Below, one piece after another: positions 10,791-24,106 of a stretch of DNA of 64,000 nt (the stretch's first letter is position 1; each line of letters opens with the position of its first letter). Source of the DNA: Epichloe hybrida (Eukaryota > Ascomycota > Sordariomycetes > Hypocreales > Clavicipitaceae). Both the position numbers and the translations under genes were made by a program. The stretch lies in the NCBI GenBank assembly GCA_019022495.1, contig JAFEKR010000002.1, positions 4,526,001 through 4,590,000 on the forward strand, in the 5' to 3' direction. The notes under the pieces were generated by a model, which was not told the origin of the DNA, did no database searches, and was given only the letters and a program-made list of their open reading frames with translations.

Positions 10791-13700
10791 ACAGTGAGTG
10801 GTCTCGCCTGCACCAGACAGTGGCTGCAAGGGGGCCTGTCTGGTCAGTCTGATTGGACTGTTATTATGGCTCAACAAGCTGTGGGCTCAGCCTGTGGCAT
10901 TGATGCGTCTGGCGCTAAAAGCAGGGGATCCGCGGCCAAAATGGATCCCTCGACAAATTCAAGCTGTGGCGAGCCCCGTACGTGCAGTCGTCGCCTTTCA
11001 TCATCCGTCTGGAGTCTGCATAATACCTACTAGCTGGAATGCTTTTTCACGTGTTTACGTGGGCGACGCCTCGGTCATTCTGACGGAAAAGCACAGTCGC
11101 AGTCGGTGGCAGCGTTACACAACCACGGCAGAAACAAGGGCTTTTGAACAGCATCTACGGAGTACTCCGTAAATCTTGAGGCTTTGGACGACGTGTGTAG
11201 TCTGTACCAGGTCCCGAAAGTTCGACGTAATCGCCTTGACAGCTCTGTACCGGAATTACGGGCCCTCGAAAACCAGGTCCTCGTTTATTATTATGATGTG
11301 GTGGCTAATGACAAGTCTTTTCTGCGTGATTTGTACTCTGAGAGTGCCAATGCTTGATACTATGGAGAAATCCGGACTACCTTTTACAGTAATTATGAAC
11401 CAGATCGTGGATGTGAGGAGAGATGGAACCGGGGGGGGGCTGTCCCTTGATTTACAGGTCCGCGGCAAGCCGCCAGACAATACGACCTCACCATGACATG
11501 TTCAATGTCCATTGTAAGACATTGCCGTACTCCGTATGCAAGAATGTGATTAGCTCATGTCGTGCTTGGGTTCGGTGTCGGAGCAGCTGAGTGTGAAAAT
11601 TCTATCGTCGGATGTGATGTGCGCGATGTCTTTCTCGCATGTAGTTGACCGTTCCGTCTGTTGCAGGAACTCATATCCATGCAAGCCTCAATGAGACATG
11701 CAGGTTGGAAAGAATAGGGGGCAGGATCCTGTCGCTTCCGTACAAGCAGGGTAGCAAGGCAAGTGCAGGGCACCCAAACAGCGGCAGATGTATGTACATA
11801 CGGATTACGGAATAGTAATTAACCAGGCAAAGACATCTTTCTTGGTGTGGGGAAATCAAAGATGGTTATTATTAGCCAGCCCCTAGCACCCTTCTTTTTT
11901 TGATCAGTATTCACTCTCTGCCGGTGAAACGGACGAGCATCCTTCTGATCGACGAGTAGCGGCCTCGGGGTCCTTCCCGAGCCCTCAACGCCCGACATCT
12001 GCCTTTTTAGTCCAATGCATGATGGGAAGCCACATGAAAGGCGGAATCGTTCGGGATCCGACAACGTAGTTGAAACTCGCTGACGGCGGGTTTCAGCAAT
12101 GTTGTTTGATTGTCTTTATTCCTCTCCGGGCAGACTACCCTACATACTCACTGGAGCTGAAGAAATGAATGTCATGGGGATTCAGCCTGATATGAAAAGA
12201 GCATTCTACCCGAGGAGAGTATAATTCCTATCGCTCGTGCAGGGCTGGAAATCCTCAGGTTTTTCAGACACAAGACCGATTCATCCCATGTCTCTTGTTT
12301 GCAAAGTCAATTCATATCTCCAGATCGGTGTGCTCTGACGTCCCTTTCGAGATTGCCCTATGATATTGAAACCCTGGACTCATGCTTTTATCCAAGAAAC
12401 CCAATTAGTTTAAGAGGACCCAGGACCCGAATATTCGAATCGAGTCCAAAAATGAAGCTTTATTTCAACGTGGTCTCCGCAACTTGAAACCCACGTGCTG
12501 ATCTTCATCCGGGCCGGAAATCATGCGTCTAGCGTGTTACAGACTTTAATGTCGATGGGCATGCCGTCCGAAACAGGGTGGGAGTCATGCGTCTGAGCAT
12601 TTTGACTTGTCCGACGGCGTCCCCAGGGCCATGACTTCTTAGCAAACAAGTAAAAAATCCTGTAATACAGTAGAGGTCCTGACGAGTGTTGTTGAAATAA
12701 GTCCAGCTGAAGGGATTTACGTGGGTTACGTGGTGGACGGATTATCCGAGCCATTGAGCTCGTTGTGGGTTATTATCCTGAGTACCCCGCACGTGACTCC
12801 GCTAGTCCTAGTAAGACCCGGCGACACCGGGGTCAGTCAGACGGTTATTGCCGATTGTGACAGGCTACACACGGAAATGTCACGACACACTGCACCATGC
12901 GCGTCATGTTTTCATGACGAGCTCGCAGACCGTGTACTACAGGACAATGCGGTGGATGCCCGAACATTCGTATTGCTCCCACTCCGAGCTGTCACGACTC
13001 ATACTACCTTGCCTCGAGGTTGAGGTCCATGACAAAAGGCTGCGGTTGTGGTTCGATACCCGCCAATAACGGAACCAGCTACGGCATCGAATTCTCGACA
13101 CCTTGATCGGGCTGAAAAAGCTCAACAAGTGAGACGAGTGCATGTTGAAGCTGTCACACACAGAGATTCGATGGGGTGTCCACGGTGTGTGCTTCCTGGC
13201 AAGTCCTGTCGATTCCTGCAATGGTAATCCGACCCGCGGTATCGCAACTAACCTATACGAGGTGGCGCCTCAAAAGGAGAGTCGAGGTGTGATGAAGAGA
13301 GTAGTAGGCTTGAATCAGGGAACACGGCTTGTTTTCTTTTGCTCGATGTTCCAAGTTTATAGCAGAGCTTTCAAAGTACAAGGGTTAGGTGTAAGAAGAT
13401 GGAAAATTTAATAAGAGAGGGACGAATCACGGCCGTAGAGGAAAGATCAATGCTAGCATCTTATAGTGTAAGCAACAGTCAAGGTTCAACTATAGTCACA
13501 AACGAGCCGCAGCGAACTTTGTCGCGTTTGGTGGCACCCTGCGACTCTCAAGTCTGTTCCGGGTTGACGAATCATTGTGCCTCTTGTAAATTCAGTTAAT
13601 ATCCACCTCGATGATGACCTTTGAAGAACTAACAAGAAACTCCCTCATTAATCAATATTCATGGTCTCCCTAGCTAGGTGCAGTAAATGATGAGCAGTGA

Positions 13701-14408
13701 AAACACATTAGTAGAAATCCCATGCGTTGGCCATGACGGTTGATGAAAAACATCAGAAATAAAATAAAATAAAATCAATGCTGTACTGGGCGAGTATGTC
13801 GATACTTCAATAAGAGGCGTTGGTACCCTGCGAATGGCCTGGGAATAACTTGTGCAGAACATGCTGCGGTGTATAGACTGTTAAGGCTGGGACCGTGGGC
13901 AGTCGGTCACGGATTTGGGACCAGGATCAGGATAGCATATCAGTTTGCCAGCGCGAGATCGCAGCCGTGGACCACGGAGAGTCTTGGACCGAGTTACGAA
14001 AGACATACGCTGCCGCGGACGGACGAGAAAACATATCCTGCGCTAGGAACATATGAAGCTGGGTTTGCACGAAGCAGGGGGGTGATTATCATGTCACTAA
14101 GGGCTTTGACCAGCTTCTTATCATGATTCGTTCAAGACACAATTCTATGATTTTCGGCCCACGTAAATGGTTGTTTTATATTCGTCAATTGGCCTCCGCA
14201 CAGTATTGGGTATCTTTCGATCCTGCCGCCTCACTATGAGAAGATGGAGAAAAAGAAGAAGAGGAAGAAACACACCCACTTCATCCCTCTTCATCATAAA
14301 TTCGTAAGCGCTTTTGTCGTCGTTCCGTACCAGCCAGTAACGACTGTGTGTGTATCAGTTCATTTGGAAATATGCAATTTTGTCGGCATGTGACTGGCAG
14401 GCCCTCAT

Positions 14409-14816
14409 TCAAAACTTCTTCTTCAAAGACCGAGCGAGATCCTTGAGTGACGGTCCGCCGAACAGCAGCTGGTCCGTGTGACGACCACAGGTGGTGTGAA
14501 CATTGACCGTGGGAGTGGACTTGATGAGATTTAGATTGGTGGATGTCTTGCGGAGGGAGGGGAAAGAAGACGCGAAAGAGCTCGAGGCGGAGCTGGAGTA
14601 GGATGCAGAACGCTGATGGAGGAGCCAGCAAAGTCAGCATGCAAGATGGATTGATCGATGGCACGGATGTCTTCTCAACAAGTTACTGACCTTGCTGTTG
14701 GGAGTGGACGCTGCGTACGAGTCGGCGGTGTTGCTCCTGCCAAACTTGAACTTGTTGGGAGGCAGGGACGCCAGGTTAAGAGGCGGCGGGGGGGCAGCAC
14801 GAGAGGAGCGGTCCAT
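14409..14816 (-). CDS. small conserved-looking protein, 109 aa, unknown function
   Basis: Two exons are inferred from splice signals and phase: 14816-14691 (donor GTCAGT) and 14612-14409 (acceptor CATCAG), joined in phase 0. The protein starts MDRSSRAAPPPPLNLASLPP and ends in a charged tail (GPSLKDLARSLKKKF). It has a Pro-rich N-terminus, a central Ser-rich stretch and a C-terminal block containing HTTCGRHTDQLLFGG, which looks structured. Both exons are short, so the gene is easy to overlook; the frame of the second exon is shadowed by a longer frame with no family support. There is no signal peptide or membrane segment. I do not recognise the family; the end resembles conserved hypothetical proteins of filamentous ascomycetes. 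Confidence 0.72.
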
Positions 14817-17152
14817 GGCGACGAACAAGAGGGGAGCGGTTGGATGGCTTGAGGGCTTTGGCGTTGAAGTTGGCGTTGAAGTTGGCGTTGAAGTTGGCGT
14901 TGTATGAATGGGCTGACTGATCAGGAGACGCTTTCAAGCTCCGTGGGATCCAATGATTGATTCGTGCTCGTCGTCTCAACAGCGCGCTGCGTGGAGACTC
15001 TGGAGAAGAATGCTCGCACAACCAGGTGCGTGGGGATGATTTCCGATGACTTCCAATCCGGACACACAAAGAGAAAAAAGCGCAGCGGGAGGAGAGAACA
15101 GCTGGATCACGGAGGGAATGGACGGGTGAAAGGAGAAGTCAAAAGATGTAGGAAGGGAAGAGTGTTACAAGCGTACTGATATGTGTTCGCGCCGGAACTG
15201 TGGTCACATTTCAGCTTCCTGATAGTGCCAACAATAATCCGTAGACGGCCAGCCATGATGCGGCTTGTGACAAAAAAGGGCGTCGGACTGGACCCGTCAT
15301 GCCCGTACCCGCCCGTACCCATCTCATCTTGGCCCCCACCCAGCGGCTCTCGGGCCATGCGGGCTTATCTTTCCCCCCAAGTTGTTCGTCATTCGAGCTC
15401 GTCCACGGACCACAAGAGAGAGCGTGACTTCATGCCGATCGGGGGCACTTTGACGAACAAGTGCCCCTAAATTATATTTATGCACTTAATACGGACCACT
15501 AGCTAGCCCTACGTGCAGGGCTCCCGCCCCCGACCCCCATCTTACGAGAGAGACTGAGCATTTGGATGCAGACGATGCAGACGATGCAGACGTGTTGCGC
15601 TCGCTCCGAGCCGTGCTTTCGTCGCCGGTTGGTCATGCCAGGTTGGGTTCGGATGCTCGAGTGGCCGCTTGTCCTATCAACGAAGCTGCACTGAGTACTT
15701 TGTAGTACGTGAGTCAACGCTGGCACATCGGTCCAGAATGCTACAAAGGGTCCATGAAGATATTGGCATCATTGTCTCTGGCATTGATGGCTTGTCATCT
15801 TCGAGTGCATGAAGAACCAGCCAACTTGCACCTCCTGCTGGCAATTCATGTACATGTAGTGCGTGTGTCCGCTTGATTCGATGCTTCTTTTCCTTTTTTT
15901 TTTCTTTTTTTCCGAAGAGAGAGTCCACTTATTCTGCGGCTAGGGTACGGAGCAAGCAGCTACATACATATGTAGGCAACTCATGTAGGTAAGGTACGCG
16001 AGCGATACTGCTATTGGCTACGGCAACTGGACCAGATACTGTACGAAGTCGAACCGCAAGGCAACTTGAACCACTGGTCCACTGCACTGATGAATGCCTG
16101 AGGAATCCACCCATCTTCGAGCGTGTCAGCTGACGCAGCCTGAATTGAATCGCTGCACTGAGGGAGCTTTGAGCAGAGCCGCGACAATGGCGTCATGGCA
16201 TTTTCGAATGCCGGGGAATAGATCTGATCTCGAATCCAGATGCCATGATTCTATCAAGAACAATTGAGAACAACGTTTCGCCTCTTTGCACTTGAAAATA
16301 CCTTCAAAATGAGCGCCTAATGATTAGAATGCGGGCAAACTACGGGGATTTTCGGATTTTCAAACAGGTCGACTTGTATTTCGAGGCATCTAATCCTTGC
16401 GTAAGTCAGCTTCAAGCAATGATCGAATGGAAGCTGGATGCAACTCATGGCCCGATCGCGCTTTCTGGTCGTGTATTGTTGGGTGTCGTTGACTGTTGTG
16501 GAGCCTTTTTCCAGGCATTCCTGACAGCTGGGGCCGCTCTCATTCGCCAACTCCTCCTGCCCGCACGTGAATCATCCCTAGTCACGACGGCGACGCGCGC
16601 ACTCCATCATCTCGAACCTGCCCATCGGTTGGCGCAACCATCACGCAGCGCCGTGATTGCTGTCTCGTCCAAACATTTGCGCACTCACTACTTTTGCTCT
16701 GGCAACCCGCGCGCGTTTTCTTGCGCCTACAGCGTCCGCGACGTCATCTCGCATCTATCTGCATTACGCTGGGCATTCGCACTCCCTTGTACATCGTCGA
16801 GCTTGTCGGTTCCATCCTCCGACTTATTTGTGCATCCCATGCACATTTGAACCATCAAGTGCTGCGAACGATCAAGGTAAGCACTGACCCCATTGTCATG
16901 CCACACGTAAGAAAATAAGATGTCGGATATTTGGTATTTTGCTTTCTCCTTTAGACAGCGCCTACTGTGTCACCCTTTTGCTGAAATGACCCCCTTGGCT
17001 GCGTTGCCCTTGGGGTGTTGCTGACAATGCTAACCCTTCTCCTTTGCAACAGTCATTCCTTCACATCTTTTACACGAATAACGTATATTTTGCTCTTGAG
17101 CCAGTCTCGTATTCAGCTCATTTTCAAGTCCCACATCTCACACTCTGTCGCC
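14817..17152. other. intergenic between divergent small gene and AAA-ATPase gene
   Basis: 2.3 kb between divergent starts. It holds a 12-bp tandem repeat (14859-14903), a 9-bp GCAGACGAT repeat near 15565-15592 and a T-rich run at 15890-15911. The 16320-17150 part probably contains the ATPase 5' UTR. No supported gene. Confidence 0.5.
14859..14903. repeat. 12-bp tandem repeat TTGGCGTTGAAG
   Basis: About four copies lie just upstream of the 109-aa gene start, inside its probable 5' UTR or promoter. Confidence 0.85.
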
Positions 17153-19985
17153 ATGGGTAATAAGCGGAAGAGAGTGTTGGAGCACTTTGATCCTAACAAG
17201 TCGGACCCCGAAGACGAAAACTTCGACCCCTCGGAGACGAGAGCTCCCAGAAGCTCCAAGAAAGTCCGGCCATCGCGAGGTTCCCGGCCCAGCAGCGGTC
17301 GGAGAAGGGGCCACAGATATCGAGGCTCTGATATCGATGACGACGACGAGATCCTGTCTGACAGCATGGCAGAGGGCTCATTCGCAGAGGAAGAGACTGG
17401 AGATGAGGATGTACCTGTCAACGCAGCGGGACGCCGTACAAGGAAAGCAGCTCGAACTCAACACAACTACAGGGAAAGCAGTGTCGATTCGGGGGTAGTG
17501 GAGGCGGTCGTCGGCGATTCGGACGATGCGGGACAAGAAGCTGAGGAGTCGGAAGGACCATCGACGAGGAGACTTGTTAAGCTCAAAGTTCCCAAGGCGT
17601 CCACAGAAGGTGTCAGACGGAGAGCAACCCGGGCTAGTACAATCGATGCGGAGGAGTTCGTCGAGTTGTCCAACTCTGGTAGGCACGCAGTAGCCTCTCG
17701 CGACTCCCGCAGCCGAAGCCCCGAAGCATTCAAACGAACCCGTCGACCTTCCCGCTCAGCGAAAGCATTGTATGTAGCACCGGAAACGATCGAAGAGGCA
17801 ACACAAGAAACCAGCAGTCGTGCCGCTCGCGATGCCGATGAGCCCGATGAGCTTTCTCACGAATACCCTGCTGTCAAGAAGAAGGAATTGGGGGACGAGA
17901 GCATGGTGGAAGTGGTCGAGACAGAAGAAAACGCTCCGCCTGTCAAGGACAAAGCTGCCGCGTCACTCGTTGACGACGACGACGACGACGACGACGACGT
18001 TCCGGTTACGCGTAGGACTCGTGCGTCAAGGGCGGAAGCTTTGCAAGCAGAGGCCAAGGGCGTGGCTAAGACTACAGAGGAAGCCGCTGCCACGTCTCGT
18101 CGCTTGACCCGTGGCCGCTCCAAGAAATCTACTCAAGAGCCCAGCAGCGATTTCGAGCCTGGAGATGATTCAGAGGATGAGGTCATGTCCCAGAACAAGG
18201 TTGATGAGGTGGAAAGTCCTATACCAAGAGGGAGGCGGAACAGGCGCAGCGCACGAAACTCCCGCCGTGGCGGTGATTCCGGCGAAGACGAATTGGACGT
18301 CGACTTGGATGAATTGAATGAAGAGGCACGCGAACTGCGAAAGTCGTCTCGGCCTCGACGGCGACCAAGGGATGAGTCTCCTATTGTTTACCAAGAATCC
18401 CGTCGGGCTCGTACCAGGGTCAATTACTATATGCCACCTTTGACTGCTGCAAATATCGAAGACGAGGTGGAAGATCCCGCGCCTACCCCGGCACGGCGCC
18501 GGAAAGGGGGTGCAAGTCTCGGATGGGAGCGAAATCTCAACACGACCTTTGGGCCGTTCGGCGGCGGCGGCGGCGGCGGTGCTCTCCTCAGCGGCCCTTG
18601 GGGCACTGGTGCAGCCGGTGGCGTTGATTCAGACAGCAGCGACGACGAAAAGGTTCACAGGTCAAGTATTGCTGGTAACATTGGCATGACGCCAACCGCC
18701 GGGCCACCCGCCGGAGGCCTATTGCCAGGTGTTCCCGGCTTCAACGCCGAAGCAACCCCGAATGTTGGCAAGATCAAGGACAGGAAGGCTCTCGCCGATG
18801 CCGACCCGCTAGGCGTGGACATGAATGTTGACTTCAGCAACGTGGGAGGTTTGCAGGGCCATATCGATCAGCTCAAGGAAATGGTCCAACTCCCGCTGCT
18901 GTATCCTGAGCTCTTCACCAAGTTTCACGTCACCCCGCCTCGCGGTGTGTTGTTTCACGGACCTCCAGGTACTGGTAAAACGTTGCTGGCTCGGGCTCTG
19001 GCCAATTCTGTCGGCTCGGGAGGGCGCAAGATCTCCTTCTACATGCGAAAAGGTGCCGATGCTCTGAGTAAATGGGTTGGTGAAGCCGAGAAACAGCTGC
19101 GCCTCTTGTTTGAGGAAGCTAGGAAAACCCAACCCAGCATCATCTTTTTCGATGAGATAGATGGCTTGGCTCCTGTCCGATCAAGCAAGCAGGAGCAAAT
19201 CCACGCCTCTATCGTATCGACGCTCCTGGCATTGATGGATGGTATGGATGGCCGTGGGCAAGTCATTGTTATTGGTGCCACGAACAGACCGGATAACATC
19301 GATCCTGCCCTTCGACGACCGGGCCGTTTTGACCGAGAATTCTATTTCCCTCTTCCCGACACGGATGGGCGCCGATCCATCCTCGATATTCACACCAAGG
19401 AATGGGGTCTGTCGCCGCAATTCATGACCTCACTTGCTGAGAAGACCAAGGGGTATGGTGGTGCTGATCTGCGCGCACTGTGCACCGAGGCCGCGTTGAA
19501 TGCCATTCAACGAACCTATCCACAAATTTACAACTCAACAGAGAAGCTCATTGTCGACCCCAACAAGATCAGTGTTCACGCCTCTGACTTCATGCTCTCC
19601 ATCAAAAAATTAATACCGTCCTCAGAACGGTCAGCAACGTCTGGAGCAAAGCCACTCCCCAAGGCGGTGGAGCCTCTTCTACGCCATCAGTTTAGCAATG
19701 CCAAACGACTGTTGGATGACTTGTTGCCGAGGAAGAAGAAGACGACTGCACTTGAAGAAGCCATGTACGAACAATATGAAGATGAGGACCACGGTTTCGG
19801 ACGGGAAGCCATGCAACAAGAATTTGAGCGTTCCCGCATCTTCCGACCCAGGTTTATTATATACGGGGTCCAGGGCATGGGCCAAACATACATCACATCG
19901 GCCATGTTGCACTATCTTGAAGGCGTTCATGTGCAAAATTTTGATTTGCCGGCACTGCTCGCCGATGGAAGGGTATGTCATGCCA

Positions 19986-20023
<38 letters not shown>

Positions 20024-22134
20024 CCGTCCTTTACCGTAACATTGTCAGTGATTAACAATTACAACATAGTCAATGGAACAAGTCATTGTCGGTCTGTTCA
20101 CCGAGATTCGACGTCACAAGCCCAGCGTCATTTATATTCCCAATATAGACGCCTGGTATGCTACTCTGGCGCGTACTGTTGCGTTTATTACCTTTCAAAC
20201 GATGCTGCGGTCCATACCGCCCACAGATCCCGTCCTTCTTCTCGCAACAGCAGATTGTGACAAGAGTGAGCTTCCTGATGGGCTGCTGCGTGATTTGTTC
20301 GGGTTTTCCCGCAAAAACAAAATGGAAATCACACGACCGGCGAAGGTAAGAAAGAATTCCACCCTCGTTGATTTCTGCAAGAGGATTTCGTCTGACCTTG
20401 AGCGTCCCCCCCCCCCTCTCCTCCACTCTTCAGGAAAACCGAAAGCAGTTTTTCTCTGCGACACTTGACTACATCAAGAAGAAACCTGCCGAATTCCCCG
20501 ATCCAGAGAACCGCAAGAAGCGTGTCTTGGAAGAGCTTCCGGTTGCCCCTGCGATTGCAGCGAAACCGCCAACCAAGGAGGAGGCCAAGGCAGTCAAGAG
20601 AAAAGATCATCAATTGCTCAACGCGCTCAAAATCCACCTACAGCCAATCATGGACCAGATCAACCGGAAGTACAAGAAATTCAGACAACCAGTCATTCCC
20701 CAGAGCCAAATCGATTACCTGTTCGCAGAGTCGGATCCCAACTATGTCCGGCCAGACATCACAGAAGGTACTTTTCGGCCGTATGAGATAGTCAAAGACA
20801 AGCATGGCAACGATGTACTCCGTGACACCACCACAGGGAAATGTTACTTTAATCTGGAGACCACCACAATTGAGGAACGACTGTCGAATGGCTTCTACGC
20901 CCGGCCAAAGGATTTCCTTTTTGACATAAAAGCCCTGGCCAAAGATGCCAAGAACATTGGCGACAAGGAGCGCACCCTCAAGGCAAACGAATTGCTAAGC
21001 AATGTAGAGGTTGACGTCGCCAGCATCGAAACCAACTCGGCATATGTCGATTGGGAGGGCCTGCATCGCCGCCAGGTACAGAGGGCCGCGCATGCCGCAG
21101 AGAAGGAGCGGAAGCGCAAGGCAATGCGGTCAATATTGGAGCGCGTTCAGTCAGACGTCGGAGGTGCCAACGACAGCGACTCTCAGGGACCGCTGACATT
21201 GGGCGAGACGGTCCCAGGATCTCGCACTACGGCCCGCTTCCAGCTCCGAAGTCCGTCATCCCACTCCAACGGTCAAGAGGAGAATGCACAAGAACCAGGA
21301 GTTTCGGGCAGCGGAGCGAAGGCAGCGGCATCAAAAGAGAATGACGTGCAAATGAGCGGCGTCGACGACCCTCTCCAGCCTGGAGCTACTCCAGGGTCTT
21401 CTATCATGGGGCCGCCCACCAAGTCCGAGGACAAGTCGGTCAAGGGACAGTCCGGTCCGACACAAATCTCTCAAAGGTCGGCCGTCACATCACTGCCGCC
21501 TGGTGTCTCGCCGTCAGCAGTGGTCAACGATGCTTCGTCGACCAAGACGTCTGATCCTTCCACCCACAGGTCATCCAACTTTAGCACTCAGCTTACCAAT
21601 GGTACCCATGGCGCCCAGCAGAGCGGCGAGACCGACAATGAAGTGGACATACCGGATACGCTCGTGGTGCCCAGTCGAGCCACGCCTAGTGATGACGCTT
21701 GGATGCATTCACAGGCTCACGCGCTTGCGCGAGGAAATGCTGCGCCCGGGCCAAACTTGAATGACAGCCCGATATCTTTGTCATCCCAAGCTCGCCAGTC
21801 AAGCGGCCACTCGGGACAAGGGATCGCGATGCAGGCCTCACAAGATGCACAATCGCAAGAGCCGCAATCTGGTCGATACTCTGGCTCATCCGCGTCCCAG
21901 CCGCCTTTGGTGGACGCCGCCATCGATAACCTCTTGGATGTCCTGACTGAAGGCACCTCGGGCTGCACCATTGAGCAGATGGAACAGATCAACCGAGAGC
22001 TGATGGATGAGATTTGGAAATCGAGACACGAATGGAACCGCCATAGGGTCGTCGGCAATCTCAGCAAGGTGTTCAACGACACGATTGGCGATATCGAGGA
22101 CGTACAGGGAGTGGGGGCACCCAGTCAAAGCTGA
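17153..22134 (+). CDS. AAA+ ATPase with bromodomain (Yta7/ATAD2/Abo1 family)
   Basis: This family is a nuclear histone chaperone that handles H3-H4 and tunes nucleosome density. Three exons are inferred: 17153-19972, 20070-20345 and 20434-22134, for 1598 aa. The start is the ATG in GCCATGG at 17153 (MGNKRKRVLEHF), preferred to an in-frame upstream frame in the leader. The N-terminal ~560 residues are acidic/basic, disordered and KR-rich, with an Asp run near 17970. The AAA1 domain has Walker A GPPGTGKT at residues 603-610, Walker B IIFFDEIDG at 663-671 and a GATNRPDNIDPAL sensor region. The second AAA-like module (YGVQGMGQTYI) lacks a proper Walker A, as expected for the family. A divergent bromodomain lies near 1090-1200. 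The first intron contains a long CT microsatellite. Confidence 0.93.
19988..20021. repeat. (CT)n microsatellite in intron 1 of the Yta7-like gene
   Basis: About 17 CT units directly follow the donor site region of the 19973-20069 intron and probably act as a long pyrimidine tract; likely length-polymorphic. Confidence 0.9.
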
Positions 22135-22648
22135 GCAGAGATTCCCAGGTTCAATGAGATACCTTTTCTGGAAGAGTCAACATGTTTGAGATGAAGTAGG
22201 AGGAGAAGAAGGACAAGAATCGAATTGGGTAACTGAGTATATGAATGTATCGTACCGTGTGGTGGATGGCTCGTGGGCAGTCTGGCCACTTCCTCTTCAA
22301 CTCGTGTATCGTGGAAAGCGCCCAAGACAAATCGAGGCTGCGGTTGGAGTTTGGCTGTAGCAACAGGTTTGACTTTTTTTTTTTTTTCCATTATTCTTCT
22401 TTCCTTTCTTTTCTTGCATGACAATCAATTGTTTTTGGTCCCTTTTTTACATCATCATCTTGATTGGTCATTCAACCATCCTTTCTTTACTTGAAAGATA
22501 GCCTAGATGTACGTACACGTTGGGAGGACACAAAGGTGTACATATCTCGTGAATACAACCACCGCAACCACCATATGCATACTTGTACACCTTTTTTTTT
22601 TCCATTGTGCAGTTCCAGCAACGCGATCCTTTTCTCTCGGTGTGGCCA
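22135..22648. other. convergent intergenic region
   Basis: 3' ends of the Yta7-like gene and the SDR gene face each other here. T-rich tracts at 22374-22390 and 22591-22601 fit 3' UTR signals. No gene seen. Confidence 0.6.
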
Positions 22649-23883
22649 TCAAATCTTGGCCTTTGCAAGATCGACTCTCTGGCCCTCATCATGCTGCTCC
22701 GCGACCGTCAAGTCCGGCAAGCGCGCGGGCATGATCCTCCTGGGCGACGAGCCCGGCACGACGCTGTACTTTGCGAAATCAGTCACGTGGCAGTGGTCGC
22801 GGAGGAAGTCTTCGTCGAGCAAGAGCTTGCCGTTGACGAGGGGGGCGGGGCTCCGCAGGATGTGGAGGATGGCGTCGGAGAAGATGGTGGCTTTCCGGAG
22901 GTCTTTCTCGTCGGAGGAGGATTTGGTGACAAATCTGGCGGTGGCGGCGGACTCGATGGCCTGGTCGGTGATTGTTTTGAGATTTGAGACAAGATGTTGA
23001 TGAGGAGAAAAAGAGGCCGGTGTGCCAAAAGAGCACGGGATGAGAGAGAATTCAGAATCAGACAAGACGACTCACAACAGCAGGCCAGATACTCGTTATG
23101 GCCATGTCCTCCTCGACCCCGGCGCTCGCAAAGTCCATGGCCAGCCCCTTGGTCAAGACGCTCATGCCCACCTTGCCCATGGCATACGCCGTCTTGCCCC
23201 TGAAGAAGCGCGAGTAGATGGGGGGGCTGACGACGATGAGACGGCCGCGGCCCCGCGCGCGCAGATGAGGCAGGCTCGCTTGGACGACGGCGTATAGGCC
23301 TTCTGGGTTGACGCGCTGCATGAGCTGGAACCGCTTGAGGGGGGTGTCTGGCACAGAGGCCCAGTATATGGCGCCTGCGTTGTAGACCAGGACGTCCAGA
23401 CGGTCGTATGTCTTTTTATTCGGGGACCAAGTTGTCGTTGACGCGGGTCAGACAGCAGCTTCTCGTGGCTGTTACGGTGAGAGGGACGGGTTCATACGGC
23501 GATGGTTCTGGAGATGAGGTCGTTGACGCTGTGTTCGAAGCGGACGTCGACGGGGATGGCGGTGGCTTGGCCGCCCGAGGAGGTGATCTCACGGGCGACG
23601 GTGGTGATGGTGCTGTCGGGGGAGTTGGGATCGGGGGGGAAGGGGTCGCTGGTCTGGGAGCGGTCGCTGCTGATGGACTTGGCGGCGACGACGACTGGAT
23701 GGTGTTGGTGTTGGCGTCAGTGCTTGTGTGATTTGGGTTTTCTGTGTCTGCGGCAGGGTTTCAAGCTTGTGTGTGGTGTCTGGTACTACCGGCGTATCCG
23801 TTCCGGGCAAGGTCAATGGCGACTTGTCTGCCGATTCCGCGCGAGGCTCCGACCACGAGGGCGACGGGTGTGTGGGATGGCAT
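22649..23883 (-). CDS. short-chain dehydrogenase/reductase, HSDL2-like
   Basis: NAD(P)-dependent oxidoreductase with a Rossmann fold. Four exons are inferred: 23883-23790, 23694-23498, 23411-23076 and 22960-22649, giving 312 aa. The cofactor motif is VGASRGIG near residue 12, the NAG motif appears as YNAGAIYW, and the active-site pair is in TAYAMGKVGM (YxxxK) preceded by a Ser in VVSPP. The C-terminal ~100 residues match the extended HSDL2-type tail. The last three residues are AKI, a known functional PTS1 variant in a Candida peroxisomal multifunctional enzyme; human HSDL2 is peroxisomal, so peroxisomal localisation is a reasonable inference. It is divergent from the GST kappa gene, 223 bp start to start. 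Substrate unknown. Confidence 0.88.
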
Positions 23884-24106
23884 GATGGATGAGGGCTTTG
23901 GGTGAAGCATGAAGTAGTAGCAAGCAGCAGCAAGCAGTAGCTCCGCACGGAGTCGTGAACGACAACTTGGCGCCGATTGCATGACGTCATGACGCCTCGC
24001 AGCACCTCGGCTACCCTACATCGGCCAGACGACAACCTCTCCGCATCCCAAGCTGTCCTTGACTTCCCACAAAGAGAACAGCCAGCCAGCCAGCCAGCCA
24101 GCTAAC
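23884..24106. promoter_or_regulatory. bidirectional promoter, SDR / GST kappa
   Basis: Only 223 bp separate the two divergent start codons. It contains a TGACGTCATGACG palindrome-like element (23981-23993) resembling a CRE/bZIP site and a CAGC-type tandem repeat (24080-24102) in the GST leader. Co-regulation is inferred. Confidence 0.6.

Larger units (their letters stand above)
9801..14408. other. 4.6-kb gene-poor intergenic region
   Basis: No protein family, splice pattern or RNA gene is recognisable. Visible structure includes decamer tandem repeats at 9863-9915, paired AATCCG/CGGATT motifs at 10211-10228, a larger AATCCGTA/TACGGATT inverted repeat at 10751-10790, and scattered TACGGA/TCCGTA words. 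It may contain regulatory DNA or decayed repeats. Confidence 0.5.

Noticed and set aside
13040..13085. tRNA-like T-loop string GGTTCGATACCC
   Set aside because: The arms around it do not pair and no matching acceptor, D or anticodon stems were found.
16320..16850. 176-codon plus-strand frame upstream of the AAA ATPase
   Set aside because: No recognisable family or good start context; more likely leader sequence of the ATPase transcript.
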